Positions 1 through 8,725 of a stretch of DNA of 64,000 nt are shown in pieces. The position numbers and the translations under genes were made by a program. Below the pieces are notes generated by a model. The model worked only from the letters and a program-made list of their open reading frames with translations, was not told the DNA's origin and ran no database searches. This stretch comes from Kitasatospora aureofaciens (lineage in GTDB: Bacteria; Actinomycetota; Actinomycetes; Streptomycetales; Streptomycetaceae). Position 1 is the first letter of the stretch. Each line of letters opens with the position of its first letter. The stretch spans positions 1 to 64,000 of the forward strand of contig NZ_JAHTKP010000011.1 of NCBI RefSeq assembly GCF_019192735.1, in the 5' to 3' direction.

Positions 1-1
1 C

Positions 2-103
2 GCCCTCAACCTCATCCGCCTCCACTCCTGGTGGAACGGCCACCCCCTCGACCGAGTCAGCCACAGCCACCTCGCCAGACTCCAACTATCCCTAGCTGCA
101 TAG
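2..103 (+). pseudogene. C-terminal fragment of a putative transposase
   Basis: Only the last 33 codons lie in the window, ending in TAG at 101-103. The reading frame contains the basic, aromatic stretch LNLIRLHSWWNGHPLDR followed by a short Leu/Ala-rich tail. From memory this resembles the extreme C-terminus of DDE-type insertion sequence transposases common in Streptomyces, but the IS family cannot be assigned from so little sequence. Whether the gene is intact upstream of the window cannot be seen. No inverted repeat is recognisable between the stop and the convergent pirin gene 56 bases further on. Confidence 0.35.
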
Positions 104-159
104 CAGTTGGAATTAGCCACCAAGATCCTCATTCGAGCCGACAACCACAAATGGCCAGG

Positions 160-1119
160 TCAGCGCACGCGCCCCCGCGCCTTCAGCGGGGTGGCGGGCA
201 GCTCGGGAGCGGCCAGCCGGGCGCCGTCGTAGCCGTGGACCTCGCCGAAGCGGGCGGTGCCCATCCAGTCGGCGCAGGCCTGCGCGATGTCCCCGCCCGA
301 CCGCCCGATGAAGTTCCACCACATGACGATCTTCTCGTCGAACGGTTCGCCGCCCAGGAGGAGGACGGCGGCGTCGGTGCGGGCGAGGAGTGGGAGTTCG
401 GGGCGGCCGCAGCCGAGGTAGAGCATGGAGCCGGGTTCGACGCGGACGCCGTCGACGTCGATGCTGCCGGACATGGAGAGAACGGCGTACTCGAAGTCGG
501 GGACGAGCGGGAGCCTGAGGTCCGCGCCCGCGGTGAGGGCGAGGTCGGCGCCGACGAGAGGGGTGTAAGTGCTGCCCGGCGAGGTGGCGGTGTCGAGCGA
601 GCCGAGGATGACGGTGGCACGCAGCCCGGGGGCGGTAACGACCGGCAGGTCGGGGTGGTGCTCGAAGGCGGGGGCCGTGTGCCGATGGGCGTCGGGAAGG
701 GCGACCCACAGCTGCGCGCCGTGCAGGTAGCGGGCGTGCGGGCGGGGGGATTCCTCGGAGTGGGAGATCGCCCGGCCGGAGGTCATCAGCCCGAGTTCGT
801 ACGGGCGGACGGTCTGCAGGCTGCCGAGGCTGTCGCGGTGCAGGACCTCGCCCTGGTGGAGCCAGCTGACGGTCTGCAGGCCCATGTGGGGGTGGGGCGG
901 GACCTGCATGCCGGGTTCGTCGGCGATGTCGTCGGGGCCGTAGTGGTCGACGAAGCACCAGGCCCCGACCATGCGCCGGCCCAGGTTGGGGAGCAGTCGG
1001 CGCACCACGGTGCTTTCGCCGAGCGGGACTTGGCGGCCGGTGAGGAGTTCCTGCACCGGGCCGCTGCTGGCCTCGCGACCGCAGGAGGTCGGGGAGGGCT
1101 TGAGATCGAGGTTGCTCAT
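160..1119 (-). CDS. Pirin family protein
   Basis: This 319-residue protein has the two-cupin pirin architecture. The N-terminal cupin shows PPHPHMGLQTVSW (residues 74-86) and MTSGRAISHSE (112-122), supplying the expected iron ligands His76, His78, His120 and Glu122. Bacterial pirins are cytoplasmic non-haem iron proteins; some have quercetin 2,3-dioxygenase activity or modulate enzymes of central metabolism, so the substrate here is unknown. Length is at the upper end of the family. The ATG at 1119 is the first start in frame before the conserved N-terminus. It is a single-gene unit, separated from rpe (same strand, upstream) by about 100 bases. Confidence 0.85.
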   Translation of the reverse strand: MSNLDLKPSPTSCGREASSGPVQELLTGRQVPLGESTVVRRLLPNLGRRMVGAWCFVDHYGPDDIADEPGMQVPPHPHMGLQTVSWLHQGEVLHRDSLGSLQTVRPYELGLMTSGRAISHSEESPRPHARYLHGAQLWVALPDAHRHTAPAFEHHPDLPVVTAPGLRATVILGSLDTATSPGSTYTPLVGADLALTAGADLRLPLVPDFEYAVLSMSGSIDVDGVRVEPGSMLYLGCGRPELPLLARTDAAVLLLGGEPFDEKIVMWWNFIGRSGGDIAQACADWMGTARFGEVHGYDGARLAAPELPATPLKARGRVR

Positions 1120-1221
1120 GTCGCGGATCCACCACCGTACGGAGAGGGGCCGAGGTCGTCCGTCAATGATCGTCCATCACCCCGGCGGAATCCCGCATCC
1201 GCGACAGCTGCGCCCCCGGGC

Positions 1222-1905
1222 TCAGTGCTCGCAGGCCCACCAGGCGTCCGCCGTGGCCTTGTCCGCCAGCTCCCGCAGGTTGCGGACGGCCTCGGCCGGG
1301 TCCGTCGCCCCGTACACCGCCGACCCGGCGACGAAGACGTCCGCGCCGGCCTCGGCGCAGCGCTCGATGGTGCTCGCGGAGACGCCGCCGTCGACCTGGA
1401 GCCACAGTTCGAGGCCGTGCTTGGCGATCAGCTCCCGGGTTCGGCGGATCTTCGGCAGCATGATGTCGAGGAACGCCTGGCCGCCGAAGCCGGGCTCGAC
1501 GGTCATGATCAGCAGCATGTCGAGCTCGGGCAGCAGGTCCTCGTAGGGCTCGATCGGGGTGCCGGGCTTGAGGGCCATGGAGGCGCGGGCGCCCTTGGCG
1601 CGGATCTCGCGGGCGAGCCGGACGGGGGCGGCGGCGGCCTCGACGTGGAAGGTGACGGAGCCGGCGCCGGCCTCGACGAACTGGGGGCCCCAGCGGTCGG
1701 GGTCCTCGATCATGAGGTGGCAGTCGAGCGGGGTGTCGGTGGCGCGGGCGAGGGACTCGACGATCGGGACGCCCAGGGTGAGGTTGGGCACGAAGTGGTT
1801 GTCCATGACGTCGACGTGCAGCCAGTCGGAACCCCGGACGGCCTCGGCCTCCTCGGCGAGCCGGGCGAAGTCCGCGGACAGGATGCTGGGGTTGATCTGC
1901 GCCAT
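1222..1905 (-). CDS. rpe: Ribulose-phosphate 3-epimerase
   Basis: This 227-residue TIM-barrel enzyme interconverts D-ribulose 5-phosphate and D-xylulose 5-phosphate in the pentose phosphate pathway (cytoplasmic). Motifs in order: INPSILSAD at the N-terminus, [16 protein letters not shown] (catalytic and metal-binding His/Asp), [21 protein letters not shown] and QVDGGVS (phosphate-binding Gly and catalytic Asp). The open frame extends 28 codons upstream, but the ATG at 1905 gives the family start [12 protein letters not shown]. In many Streptomyces this gene lies close to rsmB-fmt-def; here those genes are about 36 kb away, so the intervening variable region may have been inserted or rearranged (inference). 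Confidence 0.95.
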   Translation of the reverse strand: MAQINPSILSADFARLAEEAEAVRGSDWLHVDVMDNHFVPNLTLGVPIVESLARATDTPLDCHLMIEDPDRWGPQFVEAGAGSVTFHVEAAAAPVRLAREIRAKGARASMALKPGTPIEPYEDLLPELDMLLIMTVEPGFGGQAFLDIMLPKIRRTRELIAKHGLELWLQVDGGVSASTIERCAEAGADVFVAGSAVYGATDPAEAVRNLRELADKATADAWWACEH

Positions 1906-2108
1906 TACCAATACCTTCACACGAGGGTCGGGGGACCCGGAGCGGGCACCTCGTCCCATCATCTCGCGGGGCGGCACCGGCCGACGCACACCGTGACGTG
2001 CGCGTGACCGTCATCACACCCTTCACGGGGTTACCGCGGCCGCCGCCGCGGCCATCAGCACTAGAGCAACCGCTCAGGTCCAATCCCCCCACCGAGGAAG
2101 GTCCTCCG

Positions 2109-2963
2109 ATGGCCGATCTCGTCCACCCCGCCCGCTCCCTGTGGTGGCTCTTCGAGCCGGTGCACTCCGTCACCTACTTCTCGCCCGAGGGCAGCGACGC
2201 CTTCGAGGCGGCCGGGCTGCACGGCGGATGGCGCGGCTACTTCGCCAGCCGCGCGGCTCCGCTGGGCGCGGTGGACGCGCCGCCGGTGATCGCCGCGTTC
2301 TTCAGCTTCTCCCCGACGGTGGTCGAGCGCGCCCTGCCGGAGGTGTGGACGCACGCGAGCCCGGAGCGGACGCTGGCCGCCCGCGTCGAGGGCTCGTCGG
2401 CGGCGCTGGCCCGGCTGCTGGAGCACGTCGAGCCGGACCAGGTCGAGCTGGCGGCCACCGCGCTGGAGCAGGCAGCAGCGCGGCTGGACTGCGCCGGCCG
2501 GGTACTGGCCGCCGCCAACGCCGCGCTCCCCCGGCCCACCGACCTGTACGGGCGCCTGTGGCAGGCCGCCACCGTGATGCGCGAGCACCGCGGGGACGGC
2601 CACGTGGCCGCGCTGGTCGCGGCCGGGCTGGACGGCTGCGAGGCGGTGGTGATCCGCTGCGCCATGGACGTCCGGCGTGAGGTGCTGCAGCCCCGGCGCG
2701 GGTGGACGGACGAGGAGTGGGAGGCCGCGGCGGCGCGGCTGGTCGAGCGGGGCTGGCTGACGGCGGAGGGCGCGGTCACCGAGCTCGGACGGATCCGGCA
2801 CCAGTCGCTGGAGGCCGCCACCGACCTGGCCGCCGCCCGGGTGTGGGAGAACTACCCCCGCAGCGAACTCGACGGCCTGGCGGCGGCGTTGAAGCCGATC
2901 TCGGCGCTGTGTCGCAACGAACTGCCGGTCAACATGCTCGGCCTGCCGGGCGTCAAACCGTGA
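2109..2963 (+). CDS. SCO6745-like protein of unknown function
   Basis: This 284-residue protein begins MADLVHPARSLWWLFEPVHS, with a GAGGAAGG ribosome binding site about 8 bases upstream of the ATG. The N-terminal aromatic-rich segment, the FFSFSPTVVERALPEVW motif and a C-terminal winged-helix-like part (WTDEEWEAAAARLVERGWL, near residue 200) match what I recall of the actinobacterial SCO6745/SalK group. Members occur singly in actinomycetes and some sit in lantibiotic clusters, but no biochemical role is firmly established. Its 3' end overlaps the convergent C39-like gene by 11 bases. Confidence 0.6.
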   Translation: MADLVHPARSLWWLFEPVHSVTYFSPEGSDAFEAAGLHGGWRGYFASRAAPLGAVDAPPVIAAFFSFSPTVVERALPEVWTHASPERTLAARVEGSSAALARLLEHVEPDQVELAATALEQAAARLDCAGRVLAAANAALPRPTDLYGRLWQAATVMREHRGDGHVAALVAAGLDGCEAVVIRCAMDVRREVLQPRRGWTDEEWEAAAARLVERGWLTAEGAVTELGRIRHQSLEAATDLAAARVWENYPRSELDGLAAALKPISALCRNELPVNMLGLPGVKP

Positions 2964-3600
2964 CGCGCTCTCCCGTACCGGGCGGCCCGAGGACGATCCC
3001 CCGCCCCGCGTAGAAGGGCCCGAACGACCGCCACGGCACGTGCGCGAAGGCCTGCGACCCGCCCGGGAACCCGGACGGGTTGTGGATCACCAGCGCCGTG
3101 CTCGTGGCGCCCACCGCCAGCACCAGGTGCCCGCCCCGCCGGACGGGCTCCGGGCCCTCCGGATCCCGGATCGAGGGGTGGACGGACACCATGGCCAGCC
3201 GCCCGCCGGCCACCTCCGCCGCCAGCTCCTCCGGCGTCAACTCCCGTGCCTGCGCGGCCAGTCCCCACCGCTGCCGGACGTACGCGGCGAACGGCGTGTG
3301 GATCAGCCCGCGCAGGCTGTCGCCGTCCCGGACGTACGCGCCCGCCGCCACACACTCCTCGGCGAGCGCGAGCGCGGTGGGGGCCAGGCCCCACCAGTAG
3401 TCCAGCGCCATCCGCAGGCAGGCCACCCCGCACAGCCGCCACGACCACCACGCGTACTCCTCCGGCGTGGCCGCCCCCGACTGCCCCCACCGCGGGTCCT
3501 CGGCGGCGTTCAGCTCCCCGTCAATGATCGCCCGCACGAGCTCGGCCGACTCCCACTGCGAGTAGTACGGCACCTCGTGCACCACAGCCTCATCCACCAT
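2953..3600 (-). CDS. C39-type cysteine peptidase-like protein
   Basis: This 215-residue protein has the elements of a papain-like C39 fold: the N-terminal PYYSQWES motif, a CGVACLRMALDYW segment (Cys near residue 56), RRGGHLVLAVG (His near 159) and VIHNPSGFPGG (Asn/Asp position near 173). These would form a Cys-His-Asn type catalytic set; related stand-alone C39-like domains in Gram-positives are peptidases or peptidase-like proteins. There is no signal peptide or ABC transporter part, so it is not a classical bacteriocin exporter. The start ATG at 3600 has only a weak ribosome binding site. The stop overlaps the convergent upstream gene. Confidence 0.6.
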   Translation of the reverse strand: MVDEAVVHEVPYYSQWESAELVRAIIDGELNAAEDPRWGQSGAATPEEYAWWSWRLCGVACLRMALDYWWGLAPTALALAEECVAAGAYVRDGDSLRGLIHTPFAAYVRQRWGLAAQARELTPEELAAEVAGGRLAMVSVHPSIRDPEGPEPVRRGGHLVLAVGATSTALVIHNPSGFPGGSQAFAHVPWRSFGPFYAGRGIVLGPPGTGERVTV

Positions 3601-3649
3601 CCCCGAACGCTCTCACGCCGCCCGTCCGGGTACGCCGCCGACACACTTT

Positions 3650-3665
3650 TGAGTACGGATACTCA
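3650..3665. promoter_or_regulatory. Perfect inverted repeat TGAGTA-N4-TACTCA
   Basis: A perfect 6-bp inverted repeat with a 4-base spacer lies in the divergent gap between the C39-like gene and the 44-aa membrane protein gene. A TAGGCT hexamer at 3688-3693, 39 bases before the ATG, could serve as a -10 box for the rightward gene. The palindrome has the size of a dimeric repressor site. No regulator is adjacent, so the binding protein is unknown. Confidence 0.45.
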
Positions 3666-3731
3666 GGCCCCCCACGGACCCCGTTTCTAGGCTGGTCCCG
3701 TTGTGATCATCACGGAATCGACGGAGACGAA

Positions 3732-3866
3732 ATGTCCTACAAGAACGTGCTCAAGGGCTTGCTGTGGACCGTCGGCGGCATCGCGGGCAGCGTTCTCGCG
3801 CTGTACCTCGTGTTGTTCGTCTGGTCGGTGATCGTCTGGGGAATGGTGGGTCCCGACTCCCCGTGA
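3732..3866 (+). CDS. Small single-pass membrane protein (44 aa)
   Basis: A 44-residue open frame starts at ATG 3732, preceded by GGAGACGAA (a usable ribosome binding site), and ends at TGA 3864-3866. After the basic N-terminus MSYKNVLKG comes one continuous hydrophobic segment, roughly residues 10-39, rich in Val, Leu, Trp and Ile, and a short polar tail GPDSP. This is a single-pass membrane peptide. No family is recognised. It ends 17 bases before the stop of the convergent TnpB-related gene, so the two are neighbours tail to tail. Function is unknown. Confidence 0.55.
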   Translation: MSYKNVLKGLLWTVGGIAGSVLALYLVLFVWSVIVWGMVGPDSP

Positions 3867-3883
3867 CCGTTCCTGAACAGTGA

Positions 3884-5512
3884 TCAGGAGTGACCGTGAA
3901 GATCGACTCTGTCACTGCGCGCATCCCGAACGGTTTTGGATGCGCTGGTCGCCCGCGTTCTCTGGTTCCCTGTCCGGGCGTGCGGCTCTTGGCTGCGGTC
4001 CGTGACGGGGCGGCGGGTTTCCTCACGTCCTCGGTTACCTGGTCCGGCCTGGGCGGTCCGATGCCCGTGCACATCGCTCTGGTGTGCGCGGGGCGGTGTC
4101 GTCCGTCGCCGGATCGGGTGTCCGAGGGCGCGTCGTCCGATGGCCACCGCTGCCGCCTGGTGGCGGGTGGTGGCGCGGGTCTTCGTGGTGAGGGGCTTCT
4201 TCCAGTGCTGGTCCCCCCACAGGCTGGTGTAGGCGGGATCGACGGCGATCACCGACAGTCCGTACTCGGCACACATGGCGAGGAGGCGGGAGCGGAGTCG
4301 GCCGGTGGGGATGCCGGAGATCAGCTGCCGCAAGCGCTTCTTGCGGCCGTGCTTCTCGCGGGTCTTGGAGTCGGTGAAGTCCAGATCCTCAACCGCGATG
4401 GCCTGTACGCCCGTGCCGGCGGCCCAGTGCAACAGGCGGGTGAGGGCGTGGCGCAGCTGCGCGTCCCGGTGGTTCGCGTAGCCGGTCAGGTCGTAGTTGA
4501 AACGGCGGGGTTCGCCGACCGGGTTGCCGTGGGCGTCGAGGTGCCACGCGGCCAGGTGGTCGGCGTTCATGTCCACGCCCACGACCCCACCGGATCGGAG
4601 CGTGTCCAGGAGAACGACGGGCAGGTCTTTGCGGGTCCACGACGCGTCGAGGTACCAGCGGCCGCGTTCCACGTCCAGGTGGATGCGGTAGGCCACGGCC
4701 CGGTTCGCCGAGATGCGATCTCGCCATTCGTCGCCCCGGTGAGGGAAGCTCACGCGGGCGGCCAGCGTGTACCGGCCGTGCCTGCTGTTGGCCAACTCCG
4801 CCAGCGGAGCGGGTAGCTTGACCGACACTTCCCCGTCGGGGGAGACCCGGATCGTCTCGTTGCCGTAGCGCTTGCCGGACTCCCCGGCAGCGGACAGGAA
4901 CCAGCGCGCCGCCTCCCAGCGATCACGCCACTGCGCCTCGGTCAGCCCGGCGGCGGTGAGGTTGTACCGGGTGTTGGCCAACTTCCTTCCGCCCCGCACC
5001 ACATGTACCCGTCCGGCTTCCCGGTCGGCCCGTACCCACTCCAGCCGGTCCTCCAACGCCGCCAGTCGACGCGACTTGACGAACCACTCGTGCGCCGAAC
5101 GGTAGCCGCCCGGGGCCTTCCTGGCGCCCCTCTCGCCGACCGGCAGGGACAGCCGATGCCGGATGATCATGGTCCCGGCTTCCAGGCCCTGAATATGGGC
5201 GAACTGCGCCCGGCGGGACAGTCCCCACTGCGCATGCGTCGCCCCGGTCACCGACCCCGCCCACCGGGACGACGATTCGGCCGTCAGCTCCCGCTTCCGC
5301 GCCGCCCACGTGTCCATGGAATGCTCCAGACCGTCGGCGCAGCGCGCCTTGAGATCGCGTGAGGCCAGCGAGCCCATGTGCTCGCCGACCATCCGCAGAA
5401 CCTTCTCGTCCTCCGGCGTGAGGCCCTTCAGCCGGTCCCGTATGCACACACCGTTTGCAGGATCGACCACGAACGGCCGGGCGATCTGCCGCAACGTCTT
5501 CTTCTCGGACAC
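3884..5512 (-). CDS. TnpB-related RuvC-like protein (stand-alone, no TnpA)
   Basis: This 542-residue protein belongs to the TnpB-related group found in Streptomyces. The C-terminal half has RuvC-like motifs: GVVGVDMNADHL (Asp314), IAVEDLDF (Glu375) and IAVDPAYTSLWGDQHW (Asp425). The zinc-ribbon CxxC pairs normally between RuvC-II and RuvC-III of TnpB are absent, and the usual final Asp position reads RHQAAAVAIGRR (His451-Gln). TnpB proteins are RNA-guided nucleases whose guide RNA overlaps the gene's 3' end; a GCGCATCC/GGATGCGC hairpin lies in the last codons here (3919-3945). The start is GTG 5512, with GGGGAGGTGG seven bases upstream; the open frame continues 20 codons further but without a site. 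No TnpA transposase is present. Its nuclease activity is uncertain. Confidence 0.75.
   Translation of the reverse strand: MSEKKTLRQIARPFVVDPANGVCIRDRLKGLTPEDEKVLRMVGEHMGSLASRDLKARCADGLEHSMDTWAARKRELTAESSSRWAGSVTGATHAQWGLSRRAQFAHIQGLEAGTMIIRHRLSLPVGERGARKAPGGYRSAHEWFVKSRRLAALEDRLEWVRADREAGRVHVVRGGRKLANTRYNLTAAGLTEAQWRDRWEAARWFLSAAGESGKRYGNETIRVSPDGEVSVKLPAPLAELANSRHGRYTLAARVSFPHRGDEWRDRISANRAVAYRIHLDVERGRWYLDASWTRKDLPVVLLDTLRSGGVVGVDMNADHLAAWHLDAHGNPVGEPRRFNYDLTGYANHRDAQLRHALTRLLHWAAGTGVQAIAVEDLDFTDSKTREKHGRKKRLRQLISGIPTGRLRSRLLAMCAEYGLSVIAVDPAYTSLWGDQHWKKPLTTKTRATTRHQAAAVAIGRRALGHPIRRRTTPPRAHQSDVHGHRTAQAGPGNRGREETRRPVTDRSQEPHARTGNQRTRATSASKTVRDARSDRVDLHGHS
3919..3945. promoter_or_regulatory. 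Hairpin in the 3' end of the TnpB-related gene
   Basis: Perfect 8-bp arms GCGCATCC and GGATGCGC flank an 11-base loop. The element lies within the final codons of the TnpB-related gene. In true TnpB loci the guide (omega) RNA scaffold is encoded in exactly this place, so the hairpin is a candidate part of such an RNA. It could equally be a simple terminator stem. Confidence 0.35.
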
Positions 5513-5680
5513 GGCAAACCACCTCCCCGACGCCCGATCCGGATCAAGACACGAGCACCCTATACACACCATCAGAACGCCACAAAATCAGTCAAATAGC
5601 CACATGTTCGGCACATCCGACAAGCTCACTAAACAGACCTTATGAACACTCGGTGGCACTCAACCGCCAGCAGTTCACCA
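5513..5680. other. Relatively AT-rich flank upstream of the TnpB-related gene
   Basis: From about 5560 to 5670 the base composition drops well below the surrounding sequence, with runs such as CACAAAATCAGTCAAATAG and ACTAAACAGACCTTATG. It carries no recognisable gene. It could hold the left boundary of a former mobile element and the promoter for the TnpB-related gene. No terminal palindrome pair was identified. Confidence 0.35.
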
Positions 5681-5710
5681 CCCCGCCCCGGCCGAAGCAC
5701 CGGGGCGGGG
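5681..5710 (-). terminator. Terminator hairpin after the aldo/keto reductase gene
   Basis: Perfect 11-bp arms CCCCGCCCCGG and CCGGGGCGGGG surround an 8-base loop, 14 bases beyond the reductase stop codon on the minus strand. There is no U tract, as is common in Streptomyces. Confidence 0.7.
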
Positions 5711-5723
5711 TCCCACAGCTCAC

Positions 5724-6710
5724 CTACCAGGCGTAGTCCTCCGGGGCCGGCTGGTGGCCGGGGAAGATCTCGTCCAGGCGGTCCAGCGTCTTCTGGTCGA
5801 GCTCGATCTCCACGGCCGCGACCGCCGCGTCGAGGTGGGCCATCGTGCGCGGGCCCACGATGGGCGCGGTGACGGCGGGGCGGCTGAGGAGCCAGGCGAG
5901 GGCGAGGTCGGCGGGGTCGGTGCCGAGTTCGTCGGCGAAGTCCTCGTACGCCTGGATGCGGTCGCGGTGCAGCGCGAGGATCTCGCTCGCGTGGGCCTGC
6001 GCGCCCCGCACGCGGGTGCCCTCGCGCTCCTTGCGCAGCACGCCGCCGAGCAGGCCGCCCCGCAGCGGGGACCAGGGGATCAGGCCGAGCCCGTAGTGCT
6101 GGAGGGCGGGGACGACCTCCAGCTCGATCGTCCGGTCGAGCAGGTTGTAGAGCGACTGCTCGCTGACCAGGCCGAGGAAGTGCCGGGCGCGGGCGGCCTC
6201 CTGGGCCTGGGCGATGTGCCAGCCGGCGAAGTTGCTGGAGCCGACATAGATGATCTTGCCCTGGGTGACCAGGACCTCCATCGCCTGCCAGATCTCCTCC
6301 CAGGGCGTGTCCCGGTCGATGTGGTGCATCTGGTAGAGGTCGATGTGGTCGGTGTTGAGGCGGCGCAGGCTGGCCTCGACGGCCCGGCGGATGTTGAGCG
6401 CGGAGAGCCGGCCCTCGTTGGGCCAGTCGCCCATGGGGGCGTAGGCCTTGGTGGCGAGGACGGTGCGTTCGCGGCGGCCGCCGCCCTGGGCGAACCAGCG
6501 GCCGATGATCTCCTCGGTGCGGCCCTTGAGCCTGCCCTCGCTGTCGCGGCCGTAGGAGTTGGCGGTGTCGAAGAAGTTGATGCCCCGGTCGTGGGCGGTG
6601 TCCATGATGCGGTGGGCGTCGGACTCCTCGGTGTGGGGGCCGAAGTTCATGGTGCCCAGACAGAGTCGGGAGACGGTGAGGCCGGTGCGGCCGAGATGGG
6701 TGAACTTCAT
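5724..6710 (-). CDS. Aldo/keto reductase family oxidoreductase
   Basis: This 328-residue TIM-barrel NADPH-dependent reductase begins MKFTHLGRTGLTVSRLCLGT. The catalytic tetrad is visible as Asp48 and Tyr53 (FFDTANSYGR), Lys88 (VLATK) and His129/130 (YQMHH). The cofactor-binding C-terminal loop is also present (GPRTMAHLD). It resembles the YajO/PdxI-type potassium-channel-like group that reduces aldehydes or pyridoxal-like carbonyls; the natural substrate is unknown. ATG 6710 was chosen over longer upstream frames because it gives the family N-terminus and has GAAGGTGG upstream. It stands alone, followed by a hairpin terminator. Confidence 0.9.
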   Translation of the reverse strand: MKFTHLGRTGLTVSRLCLGTMNFGPHTEESDAHRIMDTAHDRGINFFDTANSYGRDSEGRLKGRTEEIIGRWFAQGGGRRERTVLATKAYAPMGDWPNEGRLSALNIRRAVEASLRRLNTDHIDLYQMHHIDRDTPWEEIWQAMEVLVTQGKIIYVGSSNFAGWHIAQAQEAARARHFLGLVSEQSLYNLLDRTIELEVVPALQHYGLGLIPWSPLRGGLLGGVLRKEREGTRVRGAQAHASEILALHRDRIQAYEDFADELGTDPADLALAWLLSRPAVTAPIVGPRTMAHLDAAVAAVEIELDQKTLDRLDEIFPGHQPAPEDYAW

Positions 6711-6790
6711 GGCGTCCACCTTCGGCCGCACCGGCACCGCTGTCCAGCACATTCGACCAGACGAGGCCGGACGAGCCGGACGAACCGGGC

Positions 6791-7608
6791 TCACCGCCCG
6801 TGCGTGGCGAACTTCCGTACGGCGAGCGGCATGCAGAGCGCCAGCAGCACCGCGCTCCACAGCAGCGAGGCGAGCACCGCGTGTTGCATCGGCCAGGCGT
6901 CACCGGGTGCGGACGGGTTGCCGAAGAGTCCGCGACAGGCCTCGACGACGGAGCTGACCGGGTTCCAGTCGGCGACGACCCGCAGCCAGCCGGGCATCCC
7001 GCCGGTCGGCACGTACGCGTTGGTCACCATCGCCAACGGGAAGACTGCGACGGAGAGTTGGCCGGCCGCCTCCTCCTTGCCCACCGCCAGCCCGAGGCAC
7101 GTCCCGACCCAGGTCATCACGAAGCGGAAGAGCAGCAGCAGCCCGAACGCGCCCGCCGCGTCGGCGAGTCCCTCCCGGACGCGCCAGCCGGCGGCGAGTC
7201 CGACGAGGGCGAGCAGGGCCAGGACGACGACGCTGACGAGCAGGTCCGCCAGGGTCTGGCCGAGCAGGAGGCCGGTGCGCGACACCGGCATCGAGCGCAG
7301 CCGGTCGGTGACTCCACGCCCGACGTCCCGGGCGGCGCCGACCATGGTGGGCATGATGCCGTTGGTGGCGACCATGGCGAACAGGCCGGGCATCAGGAAC
7401 TCCCGGTAGTCGCCCCCGCCGGGCACCTGCATGGCGCTGCCGAAGACGTACCCGAAGACCACCACCATGACCACCGGCACGCCCAGGGACGCGGCCAACA
7501 GGCCCGGCGAGTGACGGTAGTTGAGGAGGATGCGCAGCATCGACGTCACGGTGTCGGAGACGAGCCGACTGGGACCAGCAAGATTCGGAGCGGCGTACAC
7601 GGCGGCCA

Positions 7609-7609
<1 letters not shown>
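6791..7609 (-). CDS. ABC-2 type exporter permease (DrrB-like)
   Basis: This 272-residue membrane protein has about six hydrophobic segments (for example SLGVPVVMVVVFGYVFGSAM, VVVLALLALVGLAAGW and LLWSAVLLALCMPL) and a conserved cytoplasmic region GVTDRLRSMPVSRTGLLLGQ. It matches the DrrB family of ABC-2 permeases that export daunorubicin-like drugs, other hydrophobic compounds or lipids. Its ATG overlaps the stop of the upstream ATPase gene (TGATG), so the two subunits are translationally coupled. The substrate cannot be deduced. Confidence 0.85.
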
Positions 7610-8619
<1,010 letters not shown>

Positions 8620-8647
8620 GACTGACTCTGCCCCTCTCTAGGTACAG

Positions 8648-8696
8648 CGTACGTAGAAGCGCGCGCGAGCACATCGTACTACGTACGCCGTACGTA
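8648..8696. promoter_or_regulatory. TetR operator: palindrome TACGTACG-C-CGTACGTA plus extra half-site
   Basis: A perfect 17-bp palindrome with 8-bp half-sites lies at 8680-8696, and another CGTACGTA half-site lies at 8648-8655, nearer the exporter genes. The region separates the DrrAB-type operon from the divergent TetR gene, the usual place for TetR autoregulation and control of the divergent target. Confidence 0.7.
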
Positions 8697-8725
8697 TCTA
8701 AGATGGGAGACCGAGGTGATCTTCA

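Noticed and set aside
31-2007. Plus-strand open frame of about 650 codons across pirin and rpe
   Set aside because: Antisense to two well-recognised genes; no domain in the translation.
3750-5700. Complete IS200/IS605-type element
   Set aside because: No TnpA gene and no pair of subterminal palindromes could be found; only the TnpB-related gene is supported.
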